Shown one piece after another: positions 28,702-40,475 of a stretch of DNA of 64,000 nucleotides. The notes beneath the pieces are model-generated. The model had not been told where the DNA came from, ran no database searches, and worked only from the letters and a program-made list of their open reading frames with translations. The stretch spans positions 1 to 64,000 of the forward strand of contig NZ_PIRM01000004.1 in NCBI RefSeq assembly GCF_003049735.1. The letters run 5' to 3'. The DNA comes from Campylobacter concisus. GTDB lineage: Bacteria > Campylobacterota > Campylobacteria > Campylobacterales > Campylobacteraceae. Each line of letters starts with the position of its first letter. The first letter of the stretch is position 1. A program made the position numbers and the translations under genes.

Positions 28702-30504
28702 TTAAAGTTTCGCTTTTCTTTTGCGCTCTGTTGGGTCTAAATAGCGCTTGCGAACGCGGATATTTATAGGTGTAACCTCGACTAGCTCGTCATCTTCTAT
28801 CCACTCTAGTGCGCGTTCAAGGCTTAGCTTTCTAGGTGGCACAAGCTTGATTGCATCGTCACTACCGCTAGCACGCACGTTTGTTAGGTTTTTACCCTTG
28901 ATAGGATTTACATCAAGATCGTTTGGACGGCTGTGCTCACCGATGATCATACCCACATAGACTTTTGCTTGTGGATCAAGGAAAAGCACGCCACGATCTT
29001 GTAAGTTAAATAGCGAATAGGCAAGCGTTACGCCGTTTTCCATAGAAACTAGTGCGCCATTTGTTCTGTGCTCGACGGTTCCACTAAGTGGTCTAAACTC
29101 CAAAAAGCTGTGGTTCATAACACCCTCGCCTTTTGTATCAGTCAAAAACTGGCTTCTAAAGCCGATAAGCCCACGCGCTGGGATCTCAAACTCGATCCTT
29201 GTTTGGCCATCGCCTGTTGGGTTCATAGAGACCATTTCCGCTTTTCTTTTACCTAGTTTTTCTATGACTGTGCCTGTCGTATCATCAGGTGCATCGATAA
29301 CTAAAAGCTCGTATGGCTCGCATTTTACGCCGTTTATCTCTTTTACGATGACCTCAGGTCTGCCAAGTAAAAACTCATACCCCTCGCGGCGCATATTTTC
29401 AGCCAAAATAGTAATCTGAAGCTCACCACGGCCACTTACTTTAAATTTGCCCTCGCCGATGTTTTCGTATTTCATCGCGATATTTGTCTTCATCTCGTTT
29501 GCAAGGCGCTCATCGATCTTATTTGATGTGACGTGTTTGCCCTCAGTACCTGCTAATGGGCCATCATTTACAGAAAATACAACGCTAAGTGTTGGCTCTT
29601 CGATATGGAGTGGATCAAGCGGATGAGGGTTGTTTGGATCAACGACGCTATCGCCAACGTCAAGCGCATCAAAACCAGCGATCGCTACGATGTCGCCAGT
29701 ACCAGCTTCGTTAATATCGGTTCTTTCAAGACCCATAAAACCAATTAACTTTGAAATTCTACCAGTTGTCTTTGTACCATCAGCCTTTGCAAGCATAACA
29801 TTTTGGTTTTTAGATATCTTGCCGTTAAAAATTCTCGCGATGCCGATCTTGCCGACGTAGTTATCATAATCAAGAGTAAACACTTGAAGCTGAAGCGGGT
29901 TTTCATCGCTACCACTTGGAGCTGGTACGTGAGCCAAGATAGTCTCAAAAAGTGGCTGCATATTTACATTTTCATCGCTTAGTTTTAGCTTTGCATAGCC
30001 ATTTTTAGCAGCAGCATAAACGACTGGAAATTCTAACTGCTCGTCATTTGCATCAAGTGCAACAAAAAGGTCAAAAATTTCATTTATAACGCGGTCTGGA
30101 TCGCCTGCAGGTTTGTCTATCTTATTTACGACGACGATTGGACGAAGTCCTAGTGAGAGCGCCTTTTTGACGACAAATTTAGTCTGTGGCATAACGCCTT
30201 CTTGCGCATCGACAAGTAGCAAAACGCCATCAACCATCTTAAGAACACGCTCAACCTCTCCACCAAAGTCGGCGTGGCCTGGGGTGTCGATGATGTTGAT
30301 CTTTGTATCTTTGTAGCGAATGGCAGTATTTTTAGAAAGAATCGTGATGCCACGCTCTCTTTCGATGTCGTTGCTATCCATTACACGCTCGCCAAGGTTT
30401 TGATGCTCGTTAAATGTTCCTGACTGTTTCAAAAGCTCATCAACCATTGTTGTTTTACCGTGGTCGACGTGTGCGATAACGGCTATATTTCGTATCTTTT
30501 CCAA
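28702..30504 (-). CDS. typA: Ribosome-associated GTPase TypA/BipA
   Basis: This 600-residue translational GTPase has the expected full length. The G motifs are AHVDHGKTT (11-19), RGITI (switch II region start), DTPGHADF (about 73-80), NKIDKP (about 127-132); EF-G-like domains II, III and V follow, then the BipA-specific C-terminal domain. It binds the ribosome and aids large-subunit assembly under stress or low temperature. The start ATG at 30504 is preceded by GGAGAAAAATTT. It is divergent from the flagellar fliK operon. Confidence 0.95.
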   Translation of the reverse strand: MEKIRNIAVIAHVDHGKTTMVDELLKQSGTFNEHQNLGERVMDSNDIERERGITILSKNTAIRYKDTKINIIDTPGHADFGGEVERVLKMVDGVLLLVDAQEGVMPQTKFVVKKALSLGLRPIVVVNKIDKPAGDPDRVINEIFDLFVALDANDEQLEFPVVYAAAKNGYAKLKLSDENVNMQPLFETILAHVPAPSGSDENPLQLQVFTLDYDNYVGKIGIARIFNGKISKNQNVMLAKADGTKTTGRISKLIGFMGLERTDINEAGTGDIVAIAGFDALDVGDSVVDPNNPHPLDPLHIEEPTLSVVFSVNDGPLAGTEGKHVTSNKIDERLANEMKTNIAMKYENIGEGKFKVSGRGELQITILAENMRREGYEFLLGRPEVIVKEINGVKCEPYELLVIDAPDDTTGTVIEKLGKRKAEMVSMNPTGDGQTRIEFEIPARGLIGFRSQFLTDTKGEGVMNHSFLEFRPLSGTVEHRTNGALVSMENGVTLAYSLFNLQDRGVLFLDPQAKVYVGMIIGEHSRPNDLDVNPIKGKNLTNVRASGSDDAIKLVPPRKLSLERALEWIEDDELVEVTPINIRVRKRYLDPTERKRKAKL

Positions 30505-30613
30505 ATTTTTCTCCGTTTATTAGTTTGCTATTTTTCGTTTGTCAGTTTTAAAATAGGGGCAGATTATAGCCAAATTTTTATAAATTTTAAGCTGATATCA
30601 AGAAATTAATTTT

Positions 30614-30630
30614 TGGAATAGATTTTGCAT
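30614..30630 (+). promoter_or_regulatory. Sigma54 promoter of the fliK-flgD-flgE operon
   Basis: TGGAATAGATTTTGCAT has GG at 30615-30616 and GC at 30627-30628 with exactly ten bases between, the -24/-12 spacing of RpoN promoters. It lies about 36 bases upstream of fliK, and hook genes are RpoN-dependent in Campylobacter. Confidence 0.75.
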
Positions 30631-30665
30631 GCTTGGCATTAAGTTTAAAAATTTGAAAGGTTTAA

Positions 30666-32057
30666 ATGCAAGCTTATACAGCGAAAAATAACGTAGATTT
30701 GCTAGCTCCTACTGGAGGTAAAAAGCCCTCTGTTTCTAAAAAATCTCAAAACAACGGCGAATTTTTGTCGATGGTTTTAGATGCAGCTGCGAGCAAGGCA
30801 AATAGCGGCCAAAAAATCACTGAAAAAGATGTCAAAGAGATAGTAAAAACGGTTACCACTCAAAAAGAGACACTGCAAAAAGCACAAAGCGAAAGCGTGG
30901 CAAAAATTTCAACTGCACTTGAAGAAAATTTAGACGAAAATACAAAAAATGAGCTTTATGAAAATGCAAATTTCATGCAGCTTTTGCAAGTTTTAGAAAT
31001 ACTAAATGGCAATGAAAAAGTAAGTAAATTTCCAAATTTCAGCGACAAAATAGCAAATTTCTTAAGTGTGCCTGAAAACGTCGAAGAGCTTAGCAACGTT
31101 AAAAGCGTTAGCGATCTTATCGACCTTGCTAAGAAATTTGACCTTGGCCTTGAAAATATAGAAATTTCAAATGAAGACGTGCCAAAACTAAATGAGATGT
31201 TTAAAAATTTAGGCAAGAAAGAATTTTTCACACCGATAAAGACCGAAGAGAAGCCTTTTTACCTAAAAGAGCTAAAAAACGAGGTCGAGCAAACCATCAT
31301 CAAAAACGAACCAAAAGAGGTCTTAAAGCTTGATACTTTGTTAAAAGAGGTAGTAGCAAATCCAACTAATGAAACTAAAAATTTAGTAAAAGAAGAGCCT
31401 AAAAAGCTAGATAGCGAGGTAAAGCTTGATGATGAGATAGTGGATGTTGAGCCAGACGAGCAGCCTAAAGTAAAGGTAAATTTACACGAGCAAAAGGCGC
31501 AAAAAGCTCCAACTCTCGAGTCGCTACTCTTCCCTGAAAGAGAACAACAGAAAAATGAGAATTTAGAGAGCAAAGAGACATTTAACAGCGATAATAAATC
31601 AGAACTAAATCAAATGGTAAAAGATATCGCTAGTAGCGCCAAACACCAGCTTCAAACAAAGGCTGAGATAAAAGAGACGCTTAGTAACTTCTCTTCTACA
31701 CTAAAAGAGCAGGTTCAAAACTACAAAGCTCCAATCACTCGTTTTAACATCACGCTTAATCCACTAAATTTAGGCGAAGTTGAGATCACGATGGTAAATC
31801 GCGGCAATAACTTACATGTAAATTTTAACTCAACCACGGCTACGATGAATCTCTTTTTACAAAACCAGGCTGAGTTTAAAAACAGCCTTGTAAATATGGG
31901 ATTTACCGAGCTTGAGATGAATTTCTCAGACCAAAACCAAAGACAAGATAAAAAAGAACAAGCAAAGAATAAATACAGCTCAAATCAAAGCGATGAGAGC
32001 GAAAACACTCAAGCGGAACAAAGCTTGCTTGAGCTAGTAATACCAAGATATATTTAG
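30666..32057 (+). CDS. fliK: Flagellar hook-length control protein
   Basis: This 463-residue, weakly conserved protein has the FliK layout. A long, charged, disordered Lys/Glu-rich N-terminal two-thirds acts as the molecular ruler. A compact C-terminal domain (about 350-425) contains ITLNPLNLGEVEITMVNRGNNL, of which PLNLGEVEI is the FliK hallmark. It is exported through the flagellar type III apparatus and switches export from hook to filament subunits. It is the first gene of an operon with flgD and flgE, behind a sigma54 promoter. The family call rests on the C-terminal motif and the context. Confidence 0.88.
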   Translation: MQAYTAKNNVDLLAPTGGKKPSVSKKSQNNGEFLSMVLDAAASKANSGQKITEKDVKEIVKTVTTQKETLQKAQSESVAKISTALEENLDENTKNELYENANFMQLLQVLEILNGNEKVSKFPNFSDKIANFLSVPENVEELSNVKSVSDLIDLAKKFDLGLENIEISNEDVPKLNEMFKNLGKKEFFTPIKTEEKPFYLKELKNEVEQTIIKNEPKEVLKLDTLLKEVVANPTNETKNLVKEEPKKLDSEVKLDDEIVDVEPDEQPKVKVNLHEQKAQKAPTLESLLFPEREQQKNENLESKETFNSDNKSELNQMVKDIASSAKHQLQTKAEIKETLSNFSSTLKEQVQNYKAPITRFNITLNPLNLGEVEITMVNRGNNLHVNFNSTTATMNLFLQNQAEFKNSLVNMGFTELEMNFSDQNQRQDKKEQAKNKYSSNQSDESENTQAEQSLLELVIPRYI

Positions 32058-32065
32058 GAGAGATC

Positions 32066-32773
32066 ATGGCTTCAGTTTCAGATATAACTACACAAACAAC
32101 ACAACAAAAAAATGCCGAGAAAAAGGCAAAAGCAAAGCAAGATGCAGCAGCTGGCACAGGAACTAACCCAAATGCGCAGCTAGATAAAGATGCATTTATG
32201 AAGCTACTTTTAACAGAGCTTCAGTATCAAGACCCAACAAGTCCTATGGATACTGAAAAGATGCTTACGCAAACTAGCCAACTGGCATCACTAGAGATGC
32301 AACAAAATACAAACTCAGCTATGAAAGAGCTTGTAAATCAATTAAAATCAAATGCAAATGCCTACGCCATATCAGCTCTTGGCAAAATGGTCTCAACTGG
32401 TTCAAACTCAGTTTTACTAACAGATGAGCAAAAAACTGTAAATTTTGCACTTTATTTTAAATCAGATCTTGCAAATGGTAAGCTCGAAATTAAAAATGCA
32501 AATGGAGAGGTCGTTCGTTCAATCGATATAAAAGATCTAAAGTCAGGAGTTCGCAGAATATCTTGGGATGGCAAAGATGATTCTGGAAAACAATTACCAA
32601 ACGGCGCATATACAGTATCTGTTAATTACACTGGAAAAGATGGTAATTCATACAAGACTCAAGTAGGTAGCTATCCAGTTGAGGCAGTAAAATTTGTAGA
32701 TGGCAAAGCCATGATAAAAATCGCAGGCGAATATGTCCCAATGGATAAAATATCTGAATTTTACGAAGGATAA
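32066..32773 (+). CDS. flgD: Flagellar hook-capping (scaffold) protein
   Basis: This 235-residue FlgD has a conserved N-terminal half: LDKDAFMKLLLTELQYQDPTSPMD (shown in part as FMKLLLTELQYQDP) followed by a Gln/Ser-rich helix TSQLASLEMQ. The C-terminal half holds the tandem FlgD Ig-like/Tudor domain with VRRISWDGKDDSGKQLPNG. It caps the growing hook and is discarded when the hook is complete. There are 8 bases to fliK and 5 to flgE, so it is firmly in the same transcript. GGAGAG precedes the ATG. Confidence 0.93.
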   Translation: MASVSDITTQTTQQKNAEKKAKAKQDAAAGTGTNPNAQLDKDAFMKLLLTELQYQDPTSPMDTEKMLTQTSQLASLEMQQNTNSAMKELVNQLKSNANAYAISALGKMVSTGSNSVLLTDEQKTVNFALYFKSDLANGKLEIKNANGEVVRSIDIKDLKSGVRRISWDGKDDSGKQLPNGAYTVSVNYTGKDGNSYKTQVGSYPVEAVKFVDGKAMIKIAGEYVPMDKISEFYEG

Positions 32774-32778
32774 AAGCC

Positions 32779-34380
32779 ATGATGAGAGGTTTTTACAACG
32801 GAATTAGTGGCATTAAAACACAAAGCTTTGGCATGGATGTTTGGGCAAATAATATCTCAAATATCAACAACGTAGGTTTTAAAGCTTCAATCCCTGAGTT
32901 TAAAAATTTAATCAATCAACATATGGCTTCCGCTGGAAGTGGTCCAACTAACAATCAAGTAGGTCTTGGAGCTACAAAACAAACGACAGCTTTAAAGATG
33001 ACAAATGGTAGTTTTCAAAATACTGATAATAACTTCGACCTAGCCATAGGCGGTAAAGGATTTTTTGGTGTCGTTGATAAAAATGGTAAAAACTACTACA
33101 CAAGAACAGGTAGCTTTGATATAGATGGGGCTGGAAATTTAGTAGATAATAAAGGCAACTTGCTTCTTGGTACGTTAACAAGTTTTACTCCAGTCACTCC
33201 AAGTGCTAATGCTCTTAGAAAATATGGTCAAACAAAAGGTACCACGCAGGCATTTACAGCAAAAGAAGAGGATCTAAAACTAGGCGATACTGGCTCACAA
33301 AAAAGTATAAATTTACCTCATTTTTTATATATGCCAGCCAAGCAAACAAAAAATATAAATTTAAAAGGCAACCTAGACTCAAGCCTTATAACAGATAAGC
33401 GAACAACAGCCATTGATGCGGCAAATTTTAATTATACACTTGATAATACAAACAAAACTATCTCACTAAATGGGCAAATTCCGCTAAGTCAGACAAGATT
33501 TGGCGCAAAAGCAGGTGATAGCGTAGTGGTAAAAGTAAAAGACGGTGATGGTAAAATTAGTGAGTTTTCAACCACACTAGAGAGCGATGGTAGCTGGCAT
33601 ATAAATAATAAAAGCCTAAAATTTATGAATTTTGCTAGCTTAGATGTAAAAGCCGAAGTTACATCACTAGTTGAAGTAGCTAATAAAGAAAAACTAAGTT
33701 CAGAGATATATAACAGCGATGGTACGAAGAGCTTAGTAACTATAAATTTTACAAAGCAAATCCCTCAAGGTGGCAATCAAACTACCTGGAATGCTACAGC
33801 TACGATAACTGATGCTAATGGTGTTGTACAAAATACAGCTATGGGAACACTTACTTTTGATGGTAGCGGTAGACTTGTTACAAATACATTAACAAGCGTT
33901 GGAAACGTAGCTTTAAATTTTCTTGGCGATGGAGATGCGAATGTCTATAATGGCATAACAAGCTCGGCCAATTCAAAAAAAGACTTTGTCATAAAAGCAG
34001 ATGGCTATGCCGAGGGAAATCTCACAAAATATAGCGTAGATGACCGTGGTAATATCATGGCAAATTTTGACAATTCTCGCTCATTTATAGTTGCAAAAAT
34101 AGCTCTATATCACTTCCAAAATGAACAGGGCGTATCAAAAGTGGGTGATAATCTCTATGAGGCAACTCCAAATTCAGGTGAAGCATTTTTTTATAAAAAT
34201 AAAGCTGGTGAGACCATTTATGGCTCACAAATTCTTGCAAATAAACTTGAAATGAGTAACGTCGATCTTGGTCAAGCGCTAAGTGAGGTTATAGTCACGC
34301 AAAAGGCTTATGAGGCTAGTGCAAAAAGTATCACAACAAGTGATGAGATGATCCAGACTGCTATTCAGATGAAGAAATAA
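32779..34380 (+). CDS. flgE: Flagellar hook protein FlgE (FlgE1-type)
   Basis: This 533-residue hook-family protein has an N-terminal flagellar rod/hook signature (GISGIKTQSFGMDVWANNIS and NVGFKAS). A central FlgE domain carries the TRTGSF and FDNSRSF elements. The C-terminal helix (ILANKLEMSNVDLGQALSEV, then TTSDEMIQTAIQMKK) forms the inner coiled coil of the hook. It follows flgD by 5 bases. A second, larger hook gene lies at 45.6-48.1 kb; C. jejuni also carries two such genes. Which one makes the bulk of the hook is usually the larger one. Confidence 0.9.
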   Translation: MMRGFYNGISGIKTQSFGMDVWANNISNINNVGFKASIPEFKNLINQHMASAGSGPTNNQVGLGATKQTTALKMTNGSFQNTDNNFDLAIGGKGFFGVVDKNGKNYYTRTGSFDIDGAGNLVDNKGNLLLGTLTSFTPVTPSANALRKYGQTKGTTQAFTAKEEDLKLGDTGSQKSINLPHFLYMPAKQTKNINLKGNLDSSLITDKRTTAIDAANFNYTLDNTNKTISLNGQIPLSQTRFGAKAGDSVVVKVKDGDGKISEFSTTLESDGSWHINNKSLKFMNFASLDVKAEVTSLVEVANKEKLSSEIYNSDGTKSLVTINFTKQIPQGGNQTTWNATATITDANGVVQNTAMGTLTFDGSGRLVTNTLTSVGNVALNFLGDGDANVYNGITSSANSKKDFVIKADGYAEGNLTKYSVDDRGNIMANFDNSRSFIVAKIALYHFQNEQGVSKVGDNLYEATPNSGEAFFYKNKAGETIYGSQILANKLEMSNVDLGQALSEVIVTQKAYEASAKSITTSDEMIQTAIQMKK

Positions 34381-34425
34381 TTTTTATGCTAGTTGATGAT
34401 TAAAAATTTAAAATGAATGATAATT

Positions 34426-34851
34426 TTAAGAATAGAGTTTAACTTCGTTTATTAAAAACTCATAAACTCTTTGCTGGACTAAAATTTCTTCCTCACAGCC
34501 ACTCATCAAGCGACGAAGGTGAGAAAAATCTATCTTTTTGGCGTATCTTTTGTGATCTTTCAGGTCTTTATCAATGCTTAAAAGTAGTGCATCAAGCGTT
34601 ATCCTATCGTTTCTTTTAACTCTTGCTACATACTCTTTAACAGTTTGGATCAAAAAGTCTTTTCTGGTTTGGTCATTTTCATAAATTTCATTTGTAATGT
34701 CATTTAAAACAAAAAAATCATCTTCGTCTGGGTCAAATTTAGCAGAGATCATAGCGGCAAAAATTTTTGCACGAAACTCTAAAGATTTGTGATGATAGAT
34801 AAAAAAATCTCTAAAAGCTGATAAAAAACGAAGTTTAAACTTTCCAGACAT
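34426..34851 (-). CDS. Conserved hypothetical protein, small and charged
   Basis: This 141-residue cytoplasmic protein is mainly helical with no signal peptide. It contains acidic stretches (DPDEDDFFVLND at about 41-52) and a Lys/Arg-rich centre (KEYVARVKRNDR); one Cys is in MSGCEEE. I do not recognise its family. It is convergent with flgE and ends 46 bases after it; upstream is the SRP RNA gene. Codon use matches the neighbours, and its frame is open over the full length with an ATG, so it is likely real. Confidence 0.6.
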   Translation of the reverse strand: MSGKFKLRFLSAFRDFFIYHHKSLEFRAKIFAAMISAKFDPDEDDFFVLNDITNEIYENDQTRKDFLIQTVKEYVARVKRNDRITLDALLLSIDKDLKDHKRYAKKIDFSHLRRLMSGCEEEILVQQRVYEFLINEVKLYS

Positions 34852-34946
34852 TACTCTACTTTTTATGAAATTTGGGCTGATTATATACTTTTAAAGCTAA
34901 ATTTTTAAAAATGTAACTATAAAACAAAATTTAAGTATAGTTTTTG

Positions 34947-34952
34947 TATGAT
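34947..34952 (+). promoter_or_regulatory. -10 box of the SRP RNA gene
   Basis: TATGAT preceded by TTTTTG lies about 6 bases before the expected 5' end of the SRP RNA. A -35 box is not clear. Confidence 0.4.
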
Positions 34953-34957
34953 TGCGA

Positions 34958-35064
34958 AGCTCCTTCTTAGACCTGTGCAATGCTTTTTATGAGCACCGCT
35001 TCAGGGTGGGAACACAGCAGAGCACTTGTATTAAGTGTGTGCCGCAGTTATCTGAGAGGGGGTC
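34958..35064 (+). ncRNA. ffs: Signal recognition particle RNA (small bacterial 4.5S-type)
   Basis: The universally conserved Ffh-binding core is visible at about 35003-35028 on the plus strand: TCAGG, a short stem GTG, the GGAA tetraloop, CAC, then AGCAG, the same layout as the E. coli UCAGG-UCC-GGAA-GGA-AGCAG core. The outer stem closes between CTCCTTCTTAGA (34960-34971) and TCTGAGAGGGGG (35051-35062), with G-U pairs allowed. The length of about 105 bases fits the small SRP RNA class. The RNA targets membrane and secreted proteins together with Ffh. Its 3' end overlaps the last codons of the HD-domain gene on the opposite strand. Confidence 0.9.
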
Positions 35065-36283
35065 TTTCTAAACCAAAATGCTCATTAAAATCATCACAAA
35101 TTTCTAAAAAATCCACTCCATCGATCTTAGGTTTTTCGCTAAAAAATTTATACATATTATTAAAGCCGTCAGTTAACTCTTTTGATTTGACGCCGTAGCT
35201 TATAGAAATTCCAGCTTCAATGTAGGCTGAGAGCTTGTCGCAGTATTTTAGTGCTTTGCCATCGATTGGGTTAAATTTATCCTCATTTACGTTTTCCATA
35301 GTCCCTTCGTGGCATATGATTTTACGCTCGTAAGTTCTATTTTCAAACTCATCTTTTATAAATTTTTCACCATCTTTTCTGATGCCAAGGATGTAGCTAA
35401 ACTCATCTTTGATCTTTTCAGGCACAAATGGCAAAATCCTCTCATCAATAAGCCTCATTTCATACTCACTGATTATCTCATTTAGCCCTTTTACACCGTA
35501 TTTTACAGGGCTTATGATGTCCCTTGTAAGACTCTCTGGTAGGTCGTGAAATAGCGCACAAAAGAAGTTATTTTCTAGCCGTTTTTTGCAAGCTTTTGCT
35601 TTTAGCGAGTAAAAATAGCTAAGTATCGCAACAACTAGCATATGCCCTAAGACCGCAGTTTCAGGGATGCGAGGCGTTTGTGCCCAGCGCTTTTGAAACC
35701 TTAGCCTGCCACTTAGATCTACAAGGCGGGCTAATTTTTGATTCATAGCGATCTTTCTAACGCCAATTAACTCGTAATAATCCTCCATCTCCTCCTCGAC
35801 CTTGGCTTTAAGCTCTTCTATATCGCTTAAAAACTGGCTCGTTTGATAGACGATAGAAAATTCCCACCTAGTGGCAAGATAGCTAGCTGCTTTTAGGATA
35901 AGGCGTTCTTTTTCATGCTTTTTATCACTTTTAAAATAACTTTTAAATCTCTCTAAAAACTCGCCATCTTCAATATCTGAAATAAGGCTATCAAGATTAC
36001 TTAAAACCCAGCTATTTATCTGCTCTTTTTTTGTCTTTTGGATATGGTGAAAGACGTCTGGACGTATGTCAGTGACCACGACCCTACTTAAAAACTCAAA
36101 AATTCCAGCCTCAATGATATAGTTCATATCGGCGTCTTGCTCTTGTTTTGCTATGAAATAAGCGATGATAAATTTATGAGCCTGCTTATCAAGCTCGACT
36201 AAATTTGTCATCTTTGGATAGTCGTTCCAACGTGATATAGATGCTGCTTTAAAGATATGTTCTATAAGCTTAGCACTTATCAT
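35048..36283 (-). CDS. HD-domain phosphohydrolase (YfbR-like)
   Basis: This 411-residue cytoplasmic protein contains two HD-type regions. The first is ISRWNDYPK with DKQAHKFIIAYF (about 16-43). The second is ALFHDLPESLTRDIISPVKY (about 242-261), with the metal-binding His-Asp pair, an upstream His in LGHMLVV and a later Asp in LKYCDKLSAYIEAG. This layout matches YfbR-like nucleotidase/phosphohydrolases, probably acting on nucleotides; the substrate is unknown. Its start overlaps the queF stop by one base (TAATG). The last codons overlap the 3' stem of the SRP RNA gene, which is probably why the tail ends in RPPLR: those codons must follow the RNA pairing. Confidence 0.7.
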   Translation of the reverse strand: MISAKLIEHIFKAASISRWNDYPKMTNLVELDKQAHKFIIAYFIAKQEQDADMNYIIEAGIFEFLSRVVVTDIRPDVFHHIQKTKKEQINSWVLSNLDSLISDIEDGEFLERFKSYFKSDKKHEKERLILKAASYLATRWEFSIVYQTSQFLSDIEELKAKVEEEMEDYYELIGVRKIAMNQKLARLVDLSGRLRFQKRWAQTPRIPETAVLGHMLVVAILSYFYSLKAKACKKRLENNFFCALFHDLPESLTRDIISPVKYGVKGLNEIISEYEMRLIDERILPFVPEKIKDEFSYILGIRKDGEKFIKDEFENRTYERKIICHEGTMENVNEDKFNPIDGKALKYCDKLSAYIEAGISISYGVKSKELTDGFNNMYKFFSEKPKIDGVDFLEICDDFNEHFGLERPPLR

Positions 36284-36906
36284 TATTTATCCTTTTTGAC
36301 TACTTTTGGCTTCTTATCATCGGCATAGCTTATCTTTCTAAAGCCCTCTTTGTTTGAGCTTCTTCTTGGTTTGTCATCTTTTTTAAATTTATCATCTCTG
36401 CTGCCCCTGCTGCTGCCACGATCGCTTGTACTTCGTCTCTCGCGTGGCTTGTCGCTAAAGCTTCTTTCTCTACTTCTTGGAGTAAATTCTTTCTCTTCAG
36501 CTGGCTTTTTTACGACTAGATCAGAGCTGATCTCGATAACCGTATGGACATTTCCACGTGGGTTAAAGTCACCAACTATCTTCATAAATTTAGGCTCAAG
36601 TTTTTTTTCTAAAACAGAGTAAATTTCATTTATACTATCTTCGTGGCTGATGTTGCGGTTCATAAAGCTATTTATATAAAGCTTTATCGCTTTTAGCTCG
36701 ACTACAAGCTTGTTTGGTATGTACTCAAGATATATCGTAGCAAAATCAGGATAACCAGAGCGAGGGCAAAGGCAGCAAAACTCAGGCAGTGTGATCTTTA
36801 TGACATAGTCCCTTGTTTGCTTATTTTCCCAGACCTCAAGGTCACTCTCTACGTCAAATTCTTTCAAAATTTTTTCGCCATATTTCATATCTAGCTCTTC
36901 GCTCAT
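36283..36906 (-). CDS. queF: NADPH-dependent 7-cyano-7-deazaguanine reductase with a long basic tail
   Basis: The first ~130 residues are a unimodular QueF: catalytic Cys and Glu region LPEFCCLCPRSGYPDFATIY at about 40-59, LVVELKAIKLYINSF (substrate Glu, 68-82) and GDFNPRGNVHT near 112-122. It reduces preQ0 to preQ1 in queuosine biosynthesis. The protein is 207 residues, whereas the family is about 125-130. The extra ~75 residues are a disordered tail rich in Arg, Ser, Lys and Asp (SRERSFSDKPRERRS, DRGSSRGSRDDKFKK), unusual for this enzyme and possibly nucleic-acid or ribosome binding. It follows gyrB by 17 bases and is coupled to the HD gene. Confidence 0.92.
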   Translation of the reverse strand: MSEELDMKYGEKILKEFDVESDLEVWENKQTRDYVIKITLPEFCCLCPRSGYPDFATIYLEYIPNKLVVELKAIKLYINSFMNRNISHEDSINEIYSVLEKKLEPKFMKIVGDFNPRGNVHTVIEISSDLVVKKPAEEKEFTPRSRERSFSDKPRERRSTSDRGSSRGSRDDKFKKDDKPRRSSNKEGFRKISYADDKKPKVVKKDK

Positions 36907-36923
36907 CTTTTATCCTTTTTCTT

Positions 36924-39242
<2,319 letters not shown>

Positions 39243-39247
39243 TTATC

Positions 39248-40321
39248 TTATAAATTTATCGGCATTATTACTGTTGTTAATTCTTTTGAATTTACAACAA
39301 ATGCTAGTGAGCTTTCATTAAATCCAAGCTCAAAATTTTCATCCTCTATGCTACTTAAAAAGTCAAGTAGATATCTATTTTTTATACCTATGAAAAATTC
39401 ATCTCCAAGCTCTAAGCCAGTTTGATAATCAATCATAGTTTTTGCTTCAGAGTTATCTTCTATAACACTTTCAAATGTTATATTGTCTTTTGAAAAAGTT
39501 ATTTTCATTGTATCACTTAGCATTGAGATAGTTTTTATACCCTCTATCATCTTATCTCTACTTAGCTGAAGTCTTTTTCTGACCTCTTTTGGTATGACAC
39601 GCTCATAGTCTGGAAATTTACCATTTATAAGTTTTGTGAAAAACTCAAAATTTTGGCTTTGAGCGATTAATATATTTTCATCATAGTAAATTTCTATCTT
39701 GTCAAAAAATAGTTTTTGTATTTCATTGATAGCTTTTTTAGGGATTATAAGTGAAAATTCTTTTTCAGTTGGTGTTTGAAATTTAAATACACTAAGTCTT
39801 CTAGTATCAGTACCAACGATGTTTATAAAGTCTTGTTTAATATCAAGGAAAGCACCATTTAGTTCAAATTTTGGGTTATTACTATCAATACTTGGTAAAA
39901 TTTTCTTTAAACTTCTTCCTAACATAACAGCATCGACATCAAATTTTGATTTACCCTCAATTGTTGGAAATTCTGGAAAATCTTCAAATTTATACATTGG
40001 AAGTTTATATTTTGAGTTTTTTTGTTTTATATAAAGATAGTTATTTACAGTTTCTAACATCACTTCTTCGTCTTTTAGACTTTTTATAATGTCAAGTAGT
40101 TTTTTACCATTTGCAGTTGCATAACCTTCATCAACGATTTTTACATTACTTAGTTTATATGCTAGACCTATTTCATGATCAGTTGCTTTTATATTTAAAA
40201 CACCATCTTTTGCTGAGATATAAATGTGAGAAGTTATAGCACTAAGATCTCTTTTTTCAAGATATGGATTTGTATTTGTTACTATGCTTTCAAGCATATT
40301 TTTGTTTATTAAAACCTTCAT
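39248..40321 (-). CDS. dnaN: DNA polymerase III sliding clamp (beta subunit)
   Basis: This 357-residue clamp has three repeated domains. Recognisable parts are the domain I start (MKVLINKNMLESIV), the loop GTDTRRLSVFKF (about 174-185) and the C-terminus LAFVVNSKELTTVIMPINL with the hydrophobic-cleft ending MPINL. It tethers polymerase III and other partners to DNA. It is separated from dnaA by 154 bases that hold DnaA boxes. Confidence 0.95.
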   Translation of the reverse strand: MKVLINKNMLESIVTNTNPYLEKRDLSAITSHIYISAKDGVLNIKATDHEIGLAYKLSNVKIVDEGYATANGKKLLDIIKSLKDEEVMLETVNNYLYIKQKNSKYKLPMYKFEDFPEFPTIEGKSKFDVDAVMLGRSLKKILPSIDSNNPKFELNGAFLDIKQDFINIVGTDTRRLSVFKFQTPTEKEFSLIIPKKAINEIQKLFFDKIEIYYDENILIAQSQNFEFFTKLINGKFPDYERVIPKEVRKRLQLSRDKMIEGIKTISMLSDTMKITFSKDNITFESVIEDNSEAKTMIDYQTGLELGDEFFIGIKNRYLLDFLSSIEDENFELGFNESSLAFVVNSKELTTVIMPINL

Positions 40322-40421
40322 TAAAAACTTCCTTCTATTTTTAAATTTAATTTTTTTGTTTTAGTAGGTGATGTTAAAAAGTGAAAAGTGCTTTTAAACA
40401 CCGAAATACAGCTATTTGAAA

Positions 40422-40459
40422 TGTGAAAAATTATATTTTCTTTTTCACATTTATTCACA
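40422..40459. other. oriC2: Origin part between dnaA and dnaN: DnaA-box cluster
   Basis: Three 9-base DnaA-box-like sites lie within 38 bases. TGTGAAAAA is at 40422-40430 (TTTTTCACA on the minus strand), TTTTTCACA at 40441-40449 and TTATTCACA at 40451-40459. The flanks are very AT-rich, as expected of a DNA unwinding element. Epsilonproteobacterial boxes share the TTCAC core. The dnaA-dnaN gap is the origin site described in C. jejuni. Confidence 0.75.
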
Positions 40460-40475
40460 AATTTCATATTGTATT

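Noticed and set aside
34980..35198. 72-residue frame on the plus strand over the SRP RNA gene
   Set aside because: It crosses a structured RNA and antisense HD-gene codons; there is no ribosome site or domain.
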